Positions 40,873 to 52,752 of a DNA stretch of 64,000 nt are shown here, in pieces. The notes below the pieces were generated by a model that did no database searches, had not been told where the DNA came from, and saw nothing but the letters and a program-made list of their open reading frames with translations. The stretch is from Rhodosorus marinus (Eukaryota; Rhodophyta; Stylonematophyceae; Stylonematales; Stylonemataceae). Position 1 is the stretch's first letter. Each line of letters begins with the position of its first letter. The stretch covers positions 2,269,001 to 2,333,000 of the forward strand of contig JAMWBK010000001.1 in assembly GCA_029953675.1 (NCBI GenBank). The letters are read 5' to 3'. The position numbers and the translations under genes are program-made.

Positions 40873-43800
40873 TCAGCTATACTCGGCCCTGTAGGTCTGC
40901 TGCAGAACCCCTTGGTCCCGAACTTTGACAGTGAAAGTGTTCTTCAGCGACGGGTTATGTTCCCACTTCACAAAGGTCTTGCCTTTTTGAACTCGCGGAG
41001 CGGAAACAGTAATAAGCGCTCCAACAACAGCATCAATTTCCACCGGCCCTGGGCCTGTCCTTGAGTCAGCAGTTACGGTGAAACCATCCTGGTTCGAAGT
41101 TACAGCAACCTTCCGAAGTTTGGGCTCTATCGACTTCGACACGGTGTGACAAAACTTCCCGGCGGCATCAGTGCAAGCTGTCAGTTTCACTTCGAATGAA
41201 AACGTCTGACCATGGTCTGGAACGGTAAAATTGTTTCGAAGCCTATTGCACCCCTGCGTGAACATGTGCGTATGGCAGTTGGGGTCGCAGTGATGCAGAG
41301 GAACTTCAAAGCAATGCTTTTGGATCTGCATTCGCTGCCCCTTGTGATTCAAGCACTTCCCGGAGTATGTGATTTTCTGTCCAATGACAAACTCCTTCGG
41401 CAGGTCATCTAGCGAACATCTAGGATTTAGCGCACTAGCCTCACAGTCTACAACGGCGTCACCCCAGACTCCCAAATCATGCTTTACCCCTTGCCTTCCG
41501 GGCAAGACGTTCAGAAGCAGGTTAGTCGCCCCGAGCATTGGGCACTGCAGTAAAGCAGGTCCATCACCGCCTGTCATGATCTGGGTTGGGCATGTCGAGG
41601 TAGCCCCAACCGCACCCTTTGCAACAAACATCATCTCTCCGTAGTTTTGGCTCAGATAGCTAACTCCAACCTTCGAAATAAACTTGGAGCAACGGCCAGG
41701 AAGTTCAAATCGTATGGAAGATTGCGCGTGCTGAGTAACTCCGGATTTGTAGTTCACCAAGCTGCCCGGCGGGGGTTGCGTACGAAGCGTGATGAGCCCG
41801 CCGTTCCAGGCTTTGTTCGCATAGTATCCAGGTCCCCTTCCAGTTCTCGGCACCATTGCACCCAAGTACCTGATTTCCCCATTACAGTTCAGCCTTGCCC
41901 CGCCAAGCGCAACGTACTCGAAATCAAACGGATTTCCTCCATTTATCGACGCTCGAATACCCAACACGCTTTTCCCACCAATCGACACGAAGACGTTCTG
42001 CGCAAGAGTAGAGCCATTCAGGACCATTGTCTTCACAACATTAGAATCCAGCAGAAACTCCAACTTAGCGTTTCCATCGAGAGCGTCCACCCTCCCTTCG
42101 ATTCCAACCTGAGCCCACATTGACCCGCAGCCTTGTACGGCGTACTCGACCAGTTTGGGTGCCTTCAGCTGAATACCTCGGAAATACGTCTTCCTGACCC
42201 CGCTCATGCCCTGCTTCAAAACTCTTAGGCGGCTTTGGTTCCCAAGAGTATAGTCCGTTCTCCCATTGCTACCCAGAATCTTCAACTGCTCTACTTTAAC
42301 CATTAGTCCGCTCGGCGGTGGTAGTACAGTTGTGAACGAAGCAGTCCTTCCGTTCTGAATGCGCTGCCCGTCGGCGCCTCTCACAGCTTCGCCAACAACA
42401 ATCGAGTACCGTGAGTTGTACTCCAATTTCCCTGCTCCCAAAATCACGCGCGTAGAACCTTCCGCAAAGCGTGCTTGGAAGGCCACAGTGTTTCCACCAC
42501 TGTCTCTAAACTTGATACCCACCAAAACGCTTGTTGGATCTATCGGCTGCGAAAATTTTATCTCGGGATCCCTTTGCACGTTCACGTTTGTCTGCCCGAC
42601 GGAAGGTATGAAGCTTACCACACGCGGAGCAGCCTTTATTGACGCCCCGCAGCGAAATATCATGTCGCCCCAGGAAACACGGTTGCGGTTAACCCTTTGA
42701 TTAAGCCCGGTTATCTCCGCAGTGAGTGTGACCGTGGCCCCGGGTTGGACATCGAGGTTGAAGCTCAGCCCATCCGAAACTCTCGTCAGAACTCCGCTCG
42801 TTAAGAGAACTCTCCGAATCCCGTTAAATCGCTGAAGGACTTGTACTATGGACCGTCCGTCATCGAGCTTGGTCACCGCGTCGTCGATACCAACTGTTCC
42901 AGACAGCTTTTTGCAACTGTCTGGTACTTTCACGGACACGCTAGCGCTTGGATTCATGCCGACACCTTTCTCAAACGTCTCCCCTCTAATAGCAATTTTG
43001 GTTCCGTCCTTCAGGCCTGATTTCCCGTTGGATAAATCTTTTTCCATGGGACCCACACCATTCTTCACATTCAACCATTCTAGATCCGAGAAATATGTCG
43101 CGAACCCAGCACCAGTCTTGAACGAACTTCGAAAGTTCTTGGTCATGGTCCGACCCTGCTCATCCCTCAATCCTGTCAGCGTGATTGTATATTGGGTATT
43201 TTTCTGAAGAGGCTTCGAAGGTACGAACGTAGCAATATCTTCGCTCTTGTCAAAGGAAGTCTTGCCCTCAACCAAGTTCCCATTGTCGTTTCCTCCTTGC
43301 CTCATAATAAAGCCGTTTTTCAACGATCCGAACAGTACGTTCTTCGAAAGGGTAATCTTAATTGATGTTGTATACTCGACACCCTGAGCACCATCTGGAG
43401 GATTGATAAACTCCACCTCCGGAGGGTTGGTGTTCGGTTTGTAAAGAATCTTTCGAATCTCCCGAGCTGCCAAGGATATGTAATGAATCTCTTTCGACGG
43501 CGATGATTTCATCGATACAGGACCCCCAAGGTCCGAGGCGAACTTTTGCACATTGGTTAGTTGCAGCCTCTCGTTAATCTTCGCCCTTCTCATCCAGCCG
43601 AAGACGTAGTCGGTGTAGTAAATCCAGTCTTGGTCAGCCTCCGGCCAGTCGGAATTCGCTGATGAAATACGGAGCAGAGCGCTCGCAGCCTGTTTCCGCG
43701 GGTAAACAAGAAGTCGGATGAATTCAATTAGGCGTGGAAAAAAAGCAATGACACGGCGCCGCCTGGAAGTCTTCCATAGCAGGCAAGAAGATTCCTGAAG

Positions 43801-44846
43801 CTTTTTTGAGTACGACTTCTTGGGGGTCAACTTACCGCCCCTTCCGCGTGGTTCCAGAAAACAACCGGGTCGAACCTCCTTCCAGGACCATTACCGGAGT
43901 TGAATGCCCTGCACTCGGGAAAGTTGGAAAATCCGCCATTCTTCGTTCTAGCCTCCCAGCAGGGCCAACCCATATTAGAGCCAGCTCTCACTGGGTTCAT
44001 TTCCTCCCATGTGGACCAGCCTACCTCTGCCACTAGCGGCATCTTCAGAACATCATCGTAAACAACTCGCCACGGATTTCGGCAACCCAGACCCCAAACC
44101 TTGGCTCGATTAGCTGCAGCTCCGACTCCCTGCTTCATGAATGGATTCCCTTGTACTCCTCTACCATTTATGTCCACCCTCAAAAGCTTCCCATTCAAAC
44201 TGTCTATCTGCTGAGCCCGAATTGCCAAGTTGTCAGCACCATTGCCACCTCCGTCTCCAGTTGTAACGAGCAGGTGCTTCTGTGGATCCCAGTTGAGGCC
44301 CCCATTAGCATGAGTGAAACTCTCTGTACACATAACATCCCTTGTGATGGGAATCTTTTCGCATCCTGATCCTGTTACCGATCCAAGAATGACTGTCATG
44401 GAATTCTTCAAAGCCAGAGTTCCCATCGCGTTGGTCTTGAAACGTGAGACTTGCGCCGTCTTTGGACCTTCTCGATCATTTTTGTTGTTCTCAAACGTGT
44501 AGAGGAAGAAGACAAGTTTGTTGGTGCTCCAATCGGGGTGCACAGCACATGCAGACATTCCCCTGTCGTGATGATCATTAACCATGTTCCTCAGATCGAG
44601 GAAAGGGATGGCCTTCACTATGCAATTCTCAACGAGGAAAACGAATCCATCCTTCTGGGTTACGATGAACCGATCCTTGCCATTCGCCGGCGGCAAAAAG
44701 CACAGATCTGTAGGGAAGCCCGGAATCTTCCCACAACTCTTAAGCTCATACTGGTCCGGAAAATCGGGAAACCCGGAAACAATCAGCAGCATACAGGCTA
44801 CCACTAGACCTGCCACCAGGCCCATCCCCCTCACTAACTTTGCCAT
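40873..44846 (-). CDS. Secreted glucose/sorbosone dehydrogenase-like (HHIP-like) protein with NPCBM and Ig-like modules
   Basis: Two exons, 44846-43836 and 43689-40873, phase 0 (1275 residues). I start at ATG 44846, followed by a signal peptide (LVAGLVVACMLLIVSG), because the upstream frame begins with TTG. Residues about 30-450 form a GSDH six-bladed propeller: GFPTDLCFLPP, RGMSACAVHPDW, HANGGLNWDPQKHLLVTTGDGGG, NSLNGK-like QIDSLNGKLLRVD, GCRNPWR, GSNMGWPCWEA and IYYTDYVFGWMRR. A Big_5/Ig-like domain (PPEVEFINPPDGAQGV...), an NPCBM-type carbohydrate-binding module (FSDLEWLNVKNGVGPMEKDLS...FEKGVGM), a second Ig-like domain and two further NPCBM-like modules follow. A Cys-rich tail comes last (HCDPNCHTH). 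It is probably a PQQ-dependent sugar oxidase or sugar-binding wall protein. Confidence 0.83.
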
Positions 44847-45028
44847 CGTCCCGTTCACGATAGAAGCACCGCTACCAACCCGCCCCTTCTCCCCTTGCTG
44901 CTCTTCAGCAGTGACAATCCTCCTCTCTCCTCTCCGCAATCCCCCTCACAACGCTCTTTGCAGCCATCCCCAAAAATGGACTCCTTAGCACAACATACAG
45001 CCAGTCGTTCCACCAGTTACCTTAATGG

Positions 45029-45042
45029 GTATATATTATACT
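45029..45042 (-). promoter_or_regulatory. TATA-like element of the GSDH gene
   Basis: On the minus strand this reads TATAATATATACCC, about 185 bases 5' of ATG 44846. The distance matches the boxes of BCAT (180) and globin (182). Confidence 0.45.
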
Positions 45043-47525
45043 ACCTCTCACCTAAATCCTCACAGCAGATCCATCCTATGCATCGGACCTAACCTCACCC
45101 CTTACCCACACCCTCCCCGTACCATTTCGAACGCCCCTAACACAAGTCGTTTATTATACTCGTTTTCTCTCCCCAACGTTTGAAACAAGATTTCGCTACC
45201 GACAAAAACAAAGTGCCTTTCTGTTGCTCCACACCAGATGTGAAGAAGAGAGACAGAGAAGAGAGGAGCCAATGTTCTTCACCAATTCCTCTATTTCCAC
45301 TAACTTCTACTTGGCCCATCAGTGTCCAATTAGAAAACCATGTCATGGCCAGTGTGTTCAGTCCACACCAAGAAAAGGAGTTTCCCGTCCATTGAAAAAG
45401 TTTCCAATTTTCTCCACTTCTTTGTCCCCCCTCCCGAACTGGAGAGGTAAAAAACAAGGATATAAGTTTTTTCTTATATATTTCAAGTTCATAAGGGTTT
45501 AGTAAGGATTTTGTAATGGAAACGGCTTTTATTAATATAAAATCCCGTACTGCTGGATTTTTTCGGTTTCGAGGCCTCCAAAGGAAAAAGGCAAAAAGGC
45601 AAAAAAGGCTCCCCTCCCCCCCCGTCGGGGACCCACGTATCATTGAAGAAACAAAGCCGGAGGGCAAAAAAAAAACGGCCATAAAACCCGAACGATTTTA
45701 TTTCTTTTGAAAGAAGAAAAAATACTTTTTCTAGACTACTCTTTCCAGTTTTGAGCGACTTTTTCTTTTCTGAAAAAAAGGGCCGTGCCGTCGACTTTGC
45801 TATAAAAATGGGAGGATTAAAGTGAATTCGGAGGTCCTAAAAAATCAATATGGAAAAAATATATATGTACACAAATTGAGAATGGAGATCGGACTTTTAA
45901 ATGGAGTAACCAAATTTTTTGTGAGGAGTAGCGAATAGTAAAATAAAAATTGACCATGTGCATAAAGTATTATTGTTCTACACATTAGTTGGATAGAGGT
46001 TCCTGCTGGCGCAATATTGTGAGCCACGAGAGTACAATACTTTACTAATTTTATTGAGGATATGGCACTACTGGGATTTTTATTGGTGTATTGGTTCTTC
46101 TTTCAAAATGCTTCTACAGTTTGGTTGGTTAAGGCTAAAAAGATCGAGAACACCTCTTGGAAAAAGTGACTGAGTTCATTTCGATTGAGAGGCTTTGGAT
46201 TGCAGGTGCGCATGACATTCCCGAGGGGGGGTGAATCATAAACATGTTGTAGGCAATAACCGTCGGAATTTGCAAGGTGGGTTGACCGAATTTTTTTTTG
46301 CTTGAAAAAGCTGCCCCTGGGGTATTCTCAGGATTCCGACGCCTTTTAGTAAGAAAAAGTATCCGAAATGCAGCCCCACTTATGGGCTAGACGAGAATTT
46401 TATCAAATAAGATGAAGTTACCTGATAGTTGCTGAACTTGTTTCCCAGAATTGTTATTGAATTTTTTGGTGGGCAACTCTCTACTGGCCAGCTTTGCAAC
46501 ATTGTAAGGAAAACTGATGCGAGCAGGGGCACGACCCCTGGGCAGCTATACAAAATTCGCATCCGGCAGACTATTTATTTCTTTATTCAATCTATCCGCC
46601 TGCCAGACCTGTCCAGCCCGGGGGGTTTCGACTCATACTATGGGGGCCTACAAGATGTTTCTCAAAACCTTGACAAACAGTAAGAGCATAACGGCTTTTT
46701 TTCACGCACATTTTGTTGTTGCTTGAGAGCAATTTTTCCAAACTCCATATTTTTGATCAACTCCGTCCATATGAGACCTAATATCACACATGATTAACCT
46801 TTTTCCTTTTTCTAGACCTCTATTCTCAAATTAAGAATCCGTGTTGTAGGCTGTTTCGAAGTTAGCTTGAATCCAAATGATCGTTGTGAGCCTATATTTA
46901 GACAGTATTGCTCAAAAGTATGCGGTTGGAGTGTTAAAATATTCAAAATACTGTAAAACGTATTGGAAGAAGGATGAACTGCCATGAAAATGACTAGCTT
47001 CATTGACGGACAAAAACCAAGGAGGACACGAAAAGAACTTGCTGACAAACTCAATCATTTGGGCTTTCGGGGGCGAAACGGTTTTTCCGCGATTTCCAAA
47101 CAGAGAGGAGTAATATTGAATAAAGCAAATAAATTCAAATTCGGTTGAGAACGAATAGTCATTTTCTCGGGACAGCTTGGTCTTGTCCCACGATTTTGTC
47201 CCACGATTTTTCCCGCGTTTCATCCTACTGTGTTGTCAGCATTCAGGAACGGGGGTGGGATTTGCTGTCGCGGCTTTCAAACGTGGGTGAGTTTACTTTA
47301 GTACACAACGCTGAGGGCGGATGTTGCAGATGGCTAGTTAGCCACTGCTGAGCGGAAAAGAATCGAAAAAACTTTCTACGCTGGTCATCTAGGGGTTGAC
47401 CCTGGTGGCAGCTTAGGTTCCTCCATATCACGCACTTGTTCACGGGTTTGTGATCTTCTGATCTTGTAGGGGAACGACTTTATCAGGTTTTATTTTGGTG
47501 CGGCTCTTCTTTTGGGTTGCGCAAC
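45043..47525. other. Gene-poor region
   Basis: No gene recognised. 45.7-46.1 kb and 46.7-47.1 kb are AT-rich. Open frames at 45.14-45.68 kb and 46.4-46.7 kb have no family features. C8 tract at about 45,615. Confidence 0.4.
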
Positions 47526-48025
47526 CTCCGCAGTAATCCGTTGAAAGTCGATAAAAAAATTCCCGATAGTTTGGGTTTTTCGGGGCAGAACGAGTCTTCG
47601 GGCTTCGGTTCCCGTATCCGGCCTGAGAAAATGTCCAGTGACTCACCATCTCTCGCTGTTTTATTACTTGCTTCCGTTTGCTTTCTTCCTAACAAAGACG
47701 CAGACCGTATGTTGACGCGTTTGTACGTTCACGCTGCTTTTGTTGTTGGACGTCATCAGCGTCGCCCCTTCCCGGAGCTCCGCAACTATCCGTTGAAACA
47801 CGATCAAAATTCCCTATAGTTTGGGATTTGGGGCATAATTTGTCATCCGGCTTCGGTTCTTGTATTCGGCTGAGAAAGTGTCCGGTGACTCACTATCCTC
47901 GCCTTGTTGTTAGTTGCTTTCCCTTGCTTTCTTCCTAGCGAAGACGCCGACGGCAGGTTGACGCGGTTGCACGTCTGCTGCTCCGTTGTTGGACAGACGT
48001 CATCATCGCCATCACTTCGGCTCCT
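47526..48025. repeat. Two diverged tandem copies of a ~250-bp unit
   Basis: Copy 1 starts at CTCCGCAGTAATCCGTTGAAA (47526) and copy 2 at CTCCGCAACTATCCGTTGAAA (47778). Matching landmarks recur in the same order: CCC[GT]ATAGTTTGGG, GGCTTCGGTTC, TGAGAAA.TGTCC.GTGACTCAC, TTGCTTTCTTCCTA, GACGC and TTGTTGGAC..A.CGTCATCA. A trace of a third start (GGCTCCTCAGGGTAGATAG) follows at about 48,018. The frame is not conserved between copies, so this is not an obvious gene duplication. Confidence 0.8.
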
Positions 48026-50330
48026 CAGGGTAGATAGGCTCAATAAATTGTTGTTGCATTTTGTTGACAGTAGGCCCTGTTATAAGGACCGGGACGGCGG
48101 AAAATGCAAACAAAACGACTCTGTGCAGAGGCCGTGGAAAGCAGTGGGGGTGCCAGGTTGGAACCGTCGGCCTCCACAAGCCGATTTAGCTTTGGAAGAT
48201 TGTCAGAATCAAACTCTTCTGGTAAAATAGTTTCATAAAGCTTTGCATCAGCATTTCGACAGCTCTCCACGCCTATGTGATAAATTGGAGGCGGGCGGGG
48301 GGGAAAACAATCGACGCCTCCATTCCTGCGAAGCCTAGCTTAACACTGGGACTGCCCTGCTGTTTCTCGAACGCGGCGGCTCGATCGACATCTGTTGCAA
48401 TCCAGAGCTCCTCTAGGCGAGCGCCCAGCGGGCAGGACTTCGCGCGTACGTGAGAAGGTTAGGATAGATGGACCTGCGGCAGCAACTACTAAACAGACTT
48501 TGAGGGTTTTATTGAGAAGAGACACGCTCAACTTGTTTCCATTAGGATTTACCTCAGCAACCCGAGGATGTCCTCCCCCGTCCAGAACGTGTTAAACTTG
48601 AGGAGGGGAGAGGAAAGTACCGGCAAGTAGCTCCTCGCTACATCCGTGCATCCGTAGAGTTGCTCATCATTGACGACAAATTCAACCTACAGAGTTCCTG
48701 GAATTGCAGTCGGACTCGTTCTGATCGCAGGACGTTCCATCTCAGCGCTAACTCTGTGCATACCACGGTGAGTTTCGCAAACGACAGAGGTTTTCTATTT
48801 ACGGGTTGGGTATGCGGCCCTGGTCGTTTCCCCACATCCAAACGCATGCGAGCCCAGCTGTTGCTCAGCCGGCCATGCCGAGGACGGTTTCGCAAGTTTC
48901 TGGAGAGATTTTTACGGCACTTGAGATTTGGACAAAAACTCAGGGTCATGAATGAAGACCATCCTCTGCACCACCGAAATCACCCAATCGCTATCCACCC
49001 GTCGTTTCCTCTTCCTGTGGACGACGCAAGTTCCTGATCAATCCAAATCACCATATTGACTAAAACGTTGCAAATTGCACCATGAGCTTGGGCCTCAGCC
49101 AGTGTCCGAGATTTCGTACTGGTCTTTCTTTCTACTACACCCTCAGAGTCGCTTATAGCATTTCCTGCATAAAGCCAGGTTCATAGGAGCGGCCTTCGTC
49201 GAGTGGTCAATACGCAGCTTGGCAAGTACACACCCTCCTCAAGGCGGATGTAGTATTCCACTTACACTACGGCGGCTGTCCATCTGACGGGCTTTGACTG
49301 TTACAACGTTCGCTTCACACCCGTTCACGAACAACGCTGAAGTACCCTTTATTCCTTTGTCATGGCGAGCAACCGCAGGATATTCGGTGTGGGCCAAAAT
49401 CCACTTTGCCGGGAAGCTCCACCACAGGCTTTTCCGCGGTCCTGGTTGGTAGGAAATCTGCTGCCTGTCTCCAGCTACGGAAGAGAGAGGAGTAGTTACA
49501 TTTGCTGCAAAGCGTAAATGTACACTCTTGAGATGGAATAGTTCTTCAGTGGATTGCATCCACGACGAATTGCGTTTGAACTGAAGCATTGAATCGCACA
49601 GAACCGTCATCGGGAACGACCGCAGGGGTTGTTCGCGTCTAAACCCCACTTTCTCCGGTGACTTTGGAGCAAGGCAGTTTCATCAGTAATCGATAACGAT
49701 TCCTATTGAGTTCCTCTATACCAACCTTCAATATCAGTCGGATTCTATTATCCACTTTTACAACAAGAACATCGACAGAAAAGTTTTTGACTAACCCCAA
49801 AACCTGACACTAAAACTCCCCATGTCAACTCTGTCGGTTTAAGTGTCACCTATTTTAGCATGTATATTGATTGCTACGGAATACGAGTTGGAGGAAAATA
49901 TTCGCTCAAAAACAAATAATTGTATATTGATTGATATGTTGAAGATGACACTAATCACCGAATAGGGAGTTCTGCCATCCGATATGGAGGTGGGTCCAAA
50001 TTAAGAACGTATATTAAGTGTCATATAATTTTGATTGATAATAATGAATATCAAAATTATTTGAATGGATTTAGTATTCAAAAGGATTGAATTTGGGTGA
50101 CGCTTACTTGTTTTGTGAGCTTGGGGCGACGTTCCAGTGTTTGGTATTGAGTGGATGTGATTGAACGACTAAGACAATGAACGGGACGATGGGTTTGTGG
50201 AAGGGTTGGGCTGGGTGACTGAGTTTTTGTACAGGAGTGAGAGGGAGAAATCCGGTAATTTCGAGGATCTAGTTCAGTTATTTCTTACATTGAAGATTCT
50301 TTTGACGGTTTTGGAGAGCCCGGAAGGAAT
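48026..50330. other. Gene-poor region 5' of CtpA
   Basis: A minus-strand frame at 48,040-48,270 (containing KLYETILPEEFDSDNLPKL) has reasonable composition but no recognised family and no clear splice partners. 49.7-50.1 kb is AT-rich. TTGTATATTGATTG appears twice (49,858 and 49,919 areas) as a short direct repeat. Confidence 0.35.
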
Positions 50331-52529
50331 ATGGAAATCGGGTTCGTGAGTACTGGGGCTCCATTGAGACGGCCCAGGGTTGCGTGTTATACGAAAATGG
50401 CGGTTGAAAGTGGGCGAGAGGGGAAGCATAGATCATTTTTCGCGGGTGCTGCGGGGGGGTTGGCGGCATCTGCCGTGATTTGGTCTGGTGCTATATCTGA
50501 CACCACGTCATTTGCGTTTACGGAAGAACAGAAGCTAATCGCGGAGGCTTGGAGGGTGGTTGATCAGGTATGTTTGGCAGAAAAATATTTGAGAGTCTTC
50601 TACCTCCCTACGGCCAAGTCCGGACTGTTTTATGCTGATAGATGGATCTCGTTCACACCACAGGGATACATCGACCGCACGTTCAACAACCAGGACTGGT
50701 TCAAAATCCGCATGAAAGCTGTCAAGAAGCAATACAAAGACCGCCAAGTACGTTTCCAATTCCTTCATTCAAAGGAGGAAACCTTCGCAGCTAAAATGCT
50801 AGGCTGGCCCGGATATCACTGCTAGCTTGACTGATAAAACCTACTACCACTGCGATGTATAGGAAGCGTACGAGGCCATTAGGAAGATGGTCTCTAGCTT
50901 GAATGATCCTTACACGAGATTTCTATCTCCAGATCAGCTCGACTCATTGACATCAACGACAACTGGAGATATTGCTGGAATAGGACTCGAACTCTACCCT
51001 GGAGCTACAAAGGTAAGGACTGCTTACCACTCTCGGAGACACCAACAAGACTCCTCGCAGGGAGTTAGCCTGAAATGGCGTTTGATTCTGTGCAGGCTGG
51101 CTTGCAAGTTCTCAACGTTGAAGGCGAAGGGCCAGCGTTCAGGAACGGGTTGAAACCTGACGATGTGATCATCGAAATTGACGGTGAAGAGACCGCGGTA
51201 AGGATAGCCAAGTGGGAAGAAGGTGTTCTTGCTTACAAAGCTGACTTCTGATTCTCGCTATATTCAGGAGCTCACACCTGATGAAGGAGCGGCTCGTATT
51301 AGAGGCAGTCCTGGCACAACTGTTGTGCTTACGGTTCAGCGAACGACGGATAAGCAAGAGGAGCTCAACTTGAAGTTCGTGAGGGAGCAGCTCAAGCTCA
51401 AATCAGTAACTCAGTCGGTAAAGATTTCAGCTGAAAATCGCAAGGTAAAGAAAAAAGGCGAACACGTCAAGACTCTCACCTCATGTATAGCACAAGTAGC
51501 GGCATGAGCTAAGCGACGGTTGTGGTGATGGATGAACAACAGGTTGGCTATGTAAAGATAAAGTCCTTCAACGGGAGTACTGCTGATGATGTAAAGGCGG
51601 CTCTTGAGAATCTCAAAAAGCAAGGAGCTCAGGAATACGTCGTTGACTTGCGGAACAACCCCGGAGGATACTTCCCAGCCGGCGTCGAAGTCGCTCAGCT
51701 GTTTTTGGACGAAGGTAAGACCGACAACCCGTGTTCAACGCTCAAGCCCTTTCGCGTTACTCTTAACTCATTTCCCACATATCGTTACTGCTCAGGATCA
51801 ACCGTAGCGTTCGTAATCAACAGCAAGGGTATTCAGGATGAATATATGAGCTCGGTGCCGGCTGTGACAAGGGATCCAGTGGCAGTTTTGATAAATAAGG
51901 TTGGTCCCCCGGAAAGACCAGATTTGCCCATCATCTCTACTTAACGGAAACGTAGGACTTGCGCAAAGACAGGGCCTCATCGAGGCACTAGCGTTTGTAG
52001 CAGCCTATGTGTCCCTCAGATACGCACGATGCTCTTTGAGGTGGTATTTTCCTGATTTTGTGTCTTGGATTCCTCGCTGACGCGTCTCATCTTCAATTTT
52101 TGTTTTTCCGCGAATGTTTCCAAAACAATTAACCCGAACAGAATACGGCGAGCGCGAGCGAAGTACTAGCTGGAGCACTCCACGACAACAACCGCGCGGT
52201 TCTCATAGGAGAGAAGAGCTTCGGAAAGGGCGTAGTTCAGACGGTGTCTCCATTGAGTGACGGCAGCGGACTTGCCGTTACGATTGCAAAATATGAGACT
52301 CCAAAACACAAGGAAGTGAACAAGGTAGTCAATTCAAGATCCGCCTGATAATTTTTCGCTCGCGGTTTGTCGATCTCCATCGCCATCTAGCGCGGGGAGT
52401 GCTCCGCGACATCGGTCTGAGTTTTCTCCTGCGTGTCCCCCAAATTTCTAGGTCGGAATATTCCCGGACGTCTCCAAGACCTGCCCACAGGATGAGACGT
52501 TCGTTCAGTGCCTTCCAGATGGCTTTTGA
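50331..52529 (+). CDS. ctpA: Carboxyl-terminal processing protease (D1 protein processing), plastid lumen
   Basis: Nine exons: 50331-50567, 50664-50747, 50863-51012, 51096-51197, 51268-51439, 51514-51714, 51796-51899, 52142-52324 and 52452-52529 (436 residues). A bipartite leader is suggested by the basic start and then GAAGGLAASAVIWSGAIS before SFAFTEEQKLIAEAWRVVDQGYIDRTFNNQDWF. A PDZ domain (GLKPDDVIIEIDGEETA) and an S41 protease core follow: VGYVKIKSFNGS, VVDLRNNPGGYF, NTASASEVLAGALHDNNRAVLIGEKSFGKGVVQ and GIFPDV. The catalytic Ser is in TASASE and the general-base Lys in SFGKG. It trims the D1 C-terminus so that the Mn cluster can assemble. The exon 5/6 join needs a GC donor at 51440, because no GT donor restores phase. 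Confidence 0.9.
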
Positions 52530-52752
52530 TCAGGGCATTTTGGCCCTGTGTTCATGTAGGAAAGACTAACCTTTGCTAACGAAAATATTAAAAAAGCACA
52601 AGCGCCTCCAACCTGGTCTCCATATCCCCGACAAGGCTTGAACGAGATCAACCGATTCAATTCCGAACGCTTTGTGCTGTGAGCTTGGGAACAAGCAACA
52701 TGCGGTGAGCTTATGGTTGCATTACTAATACGTGAGCGTGTGACAAACACCC

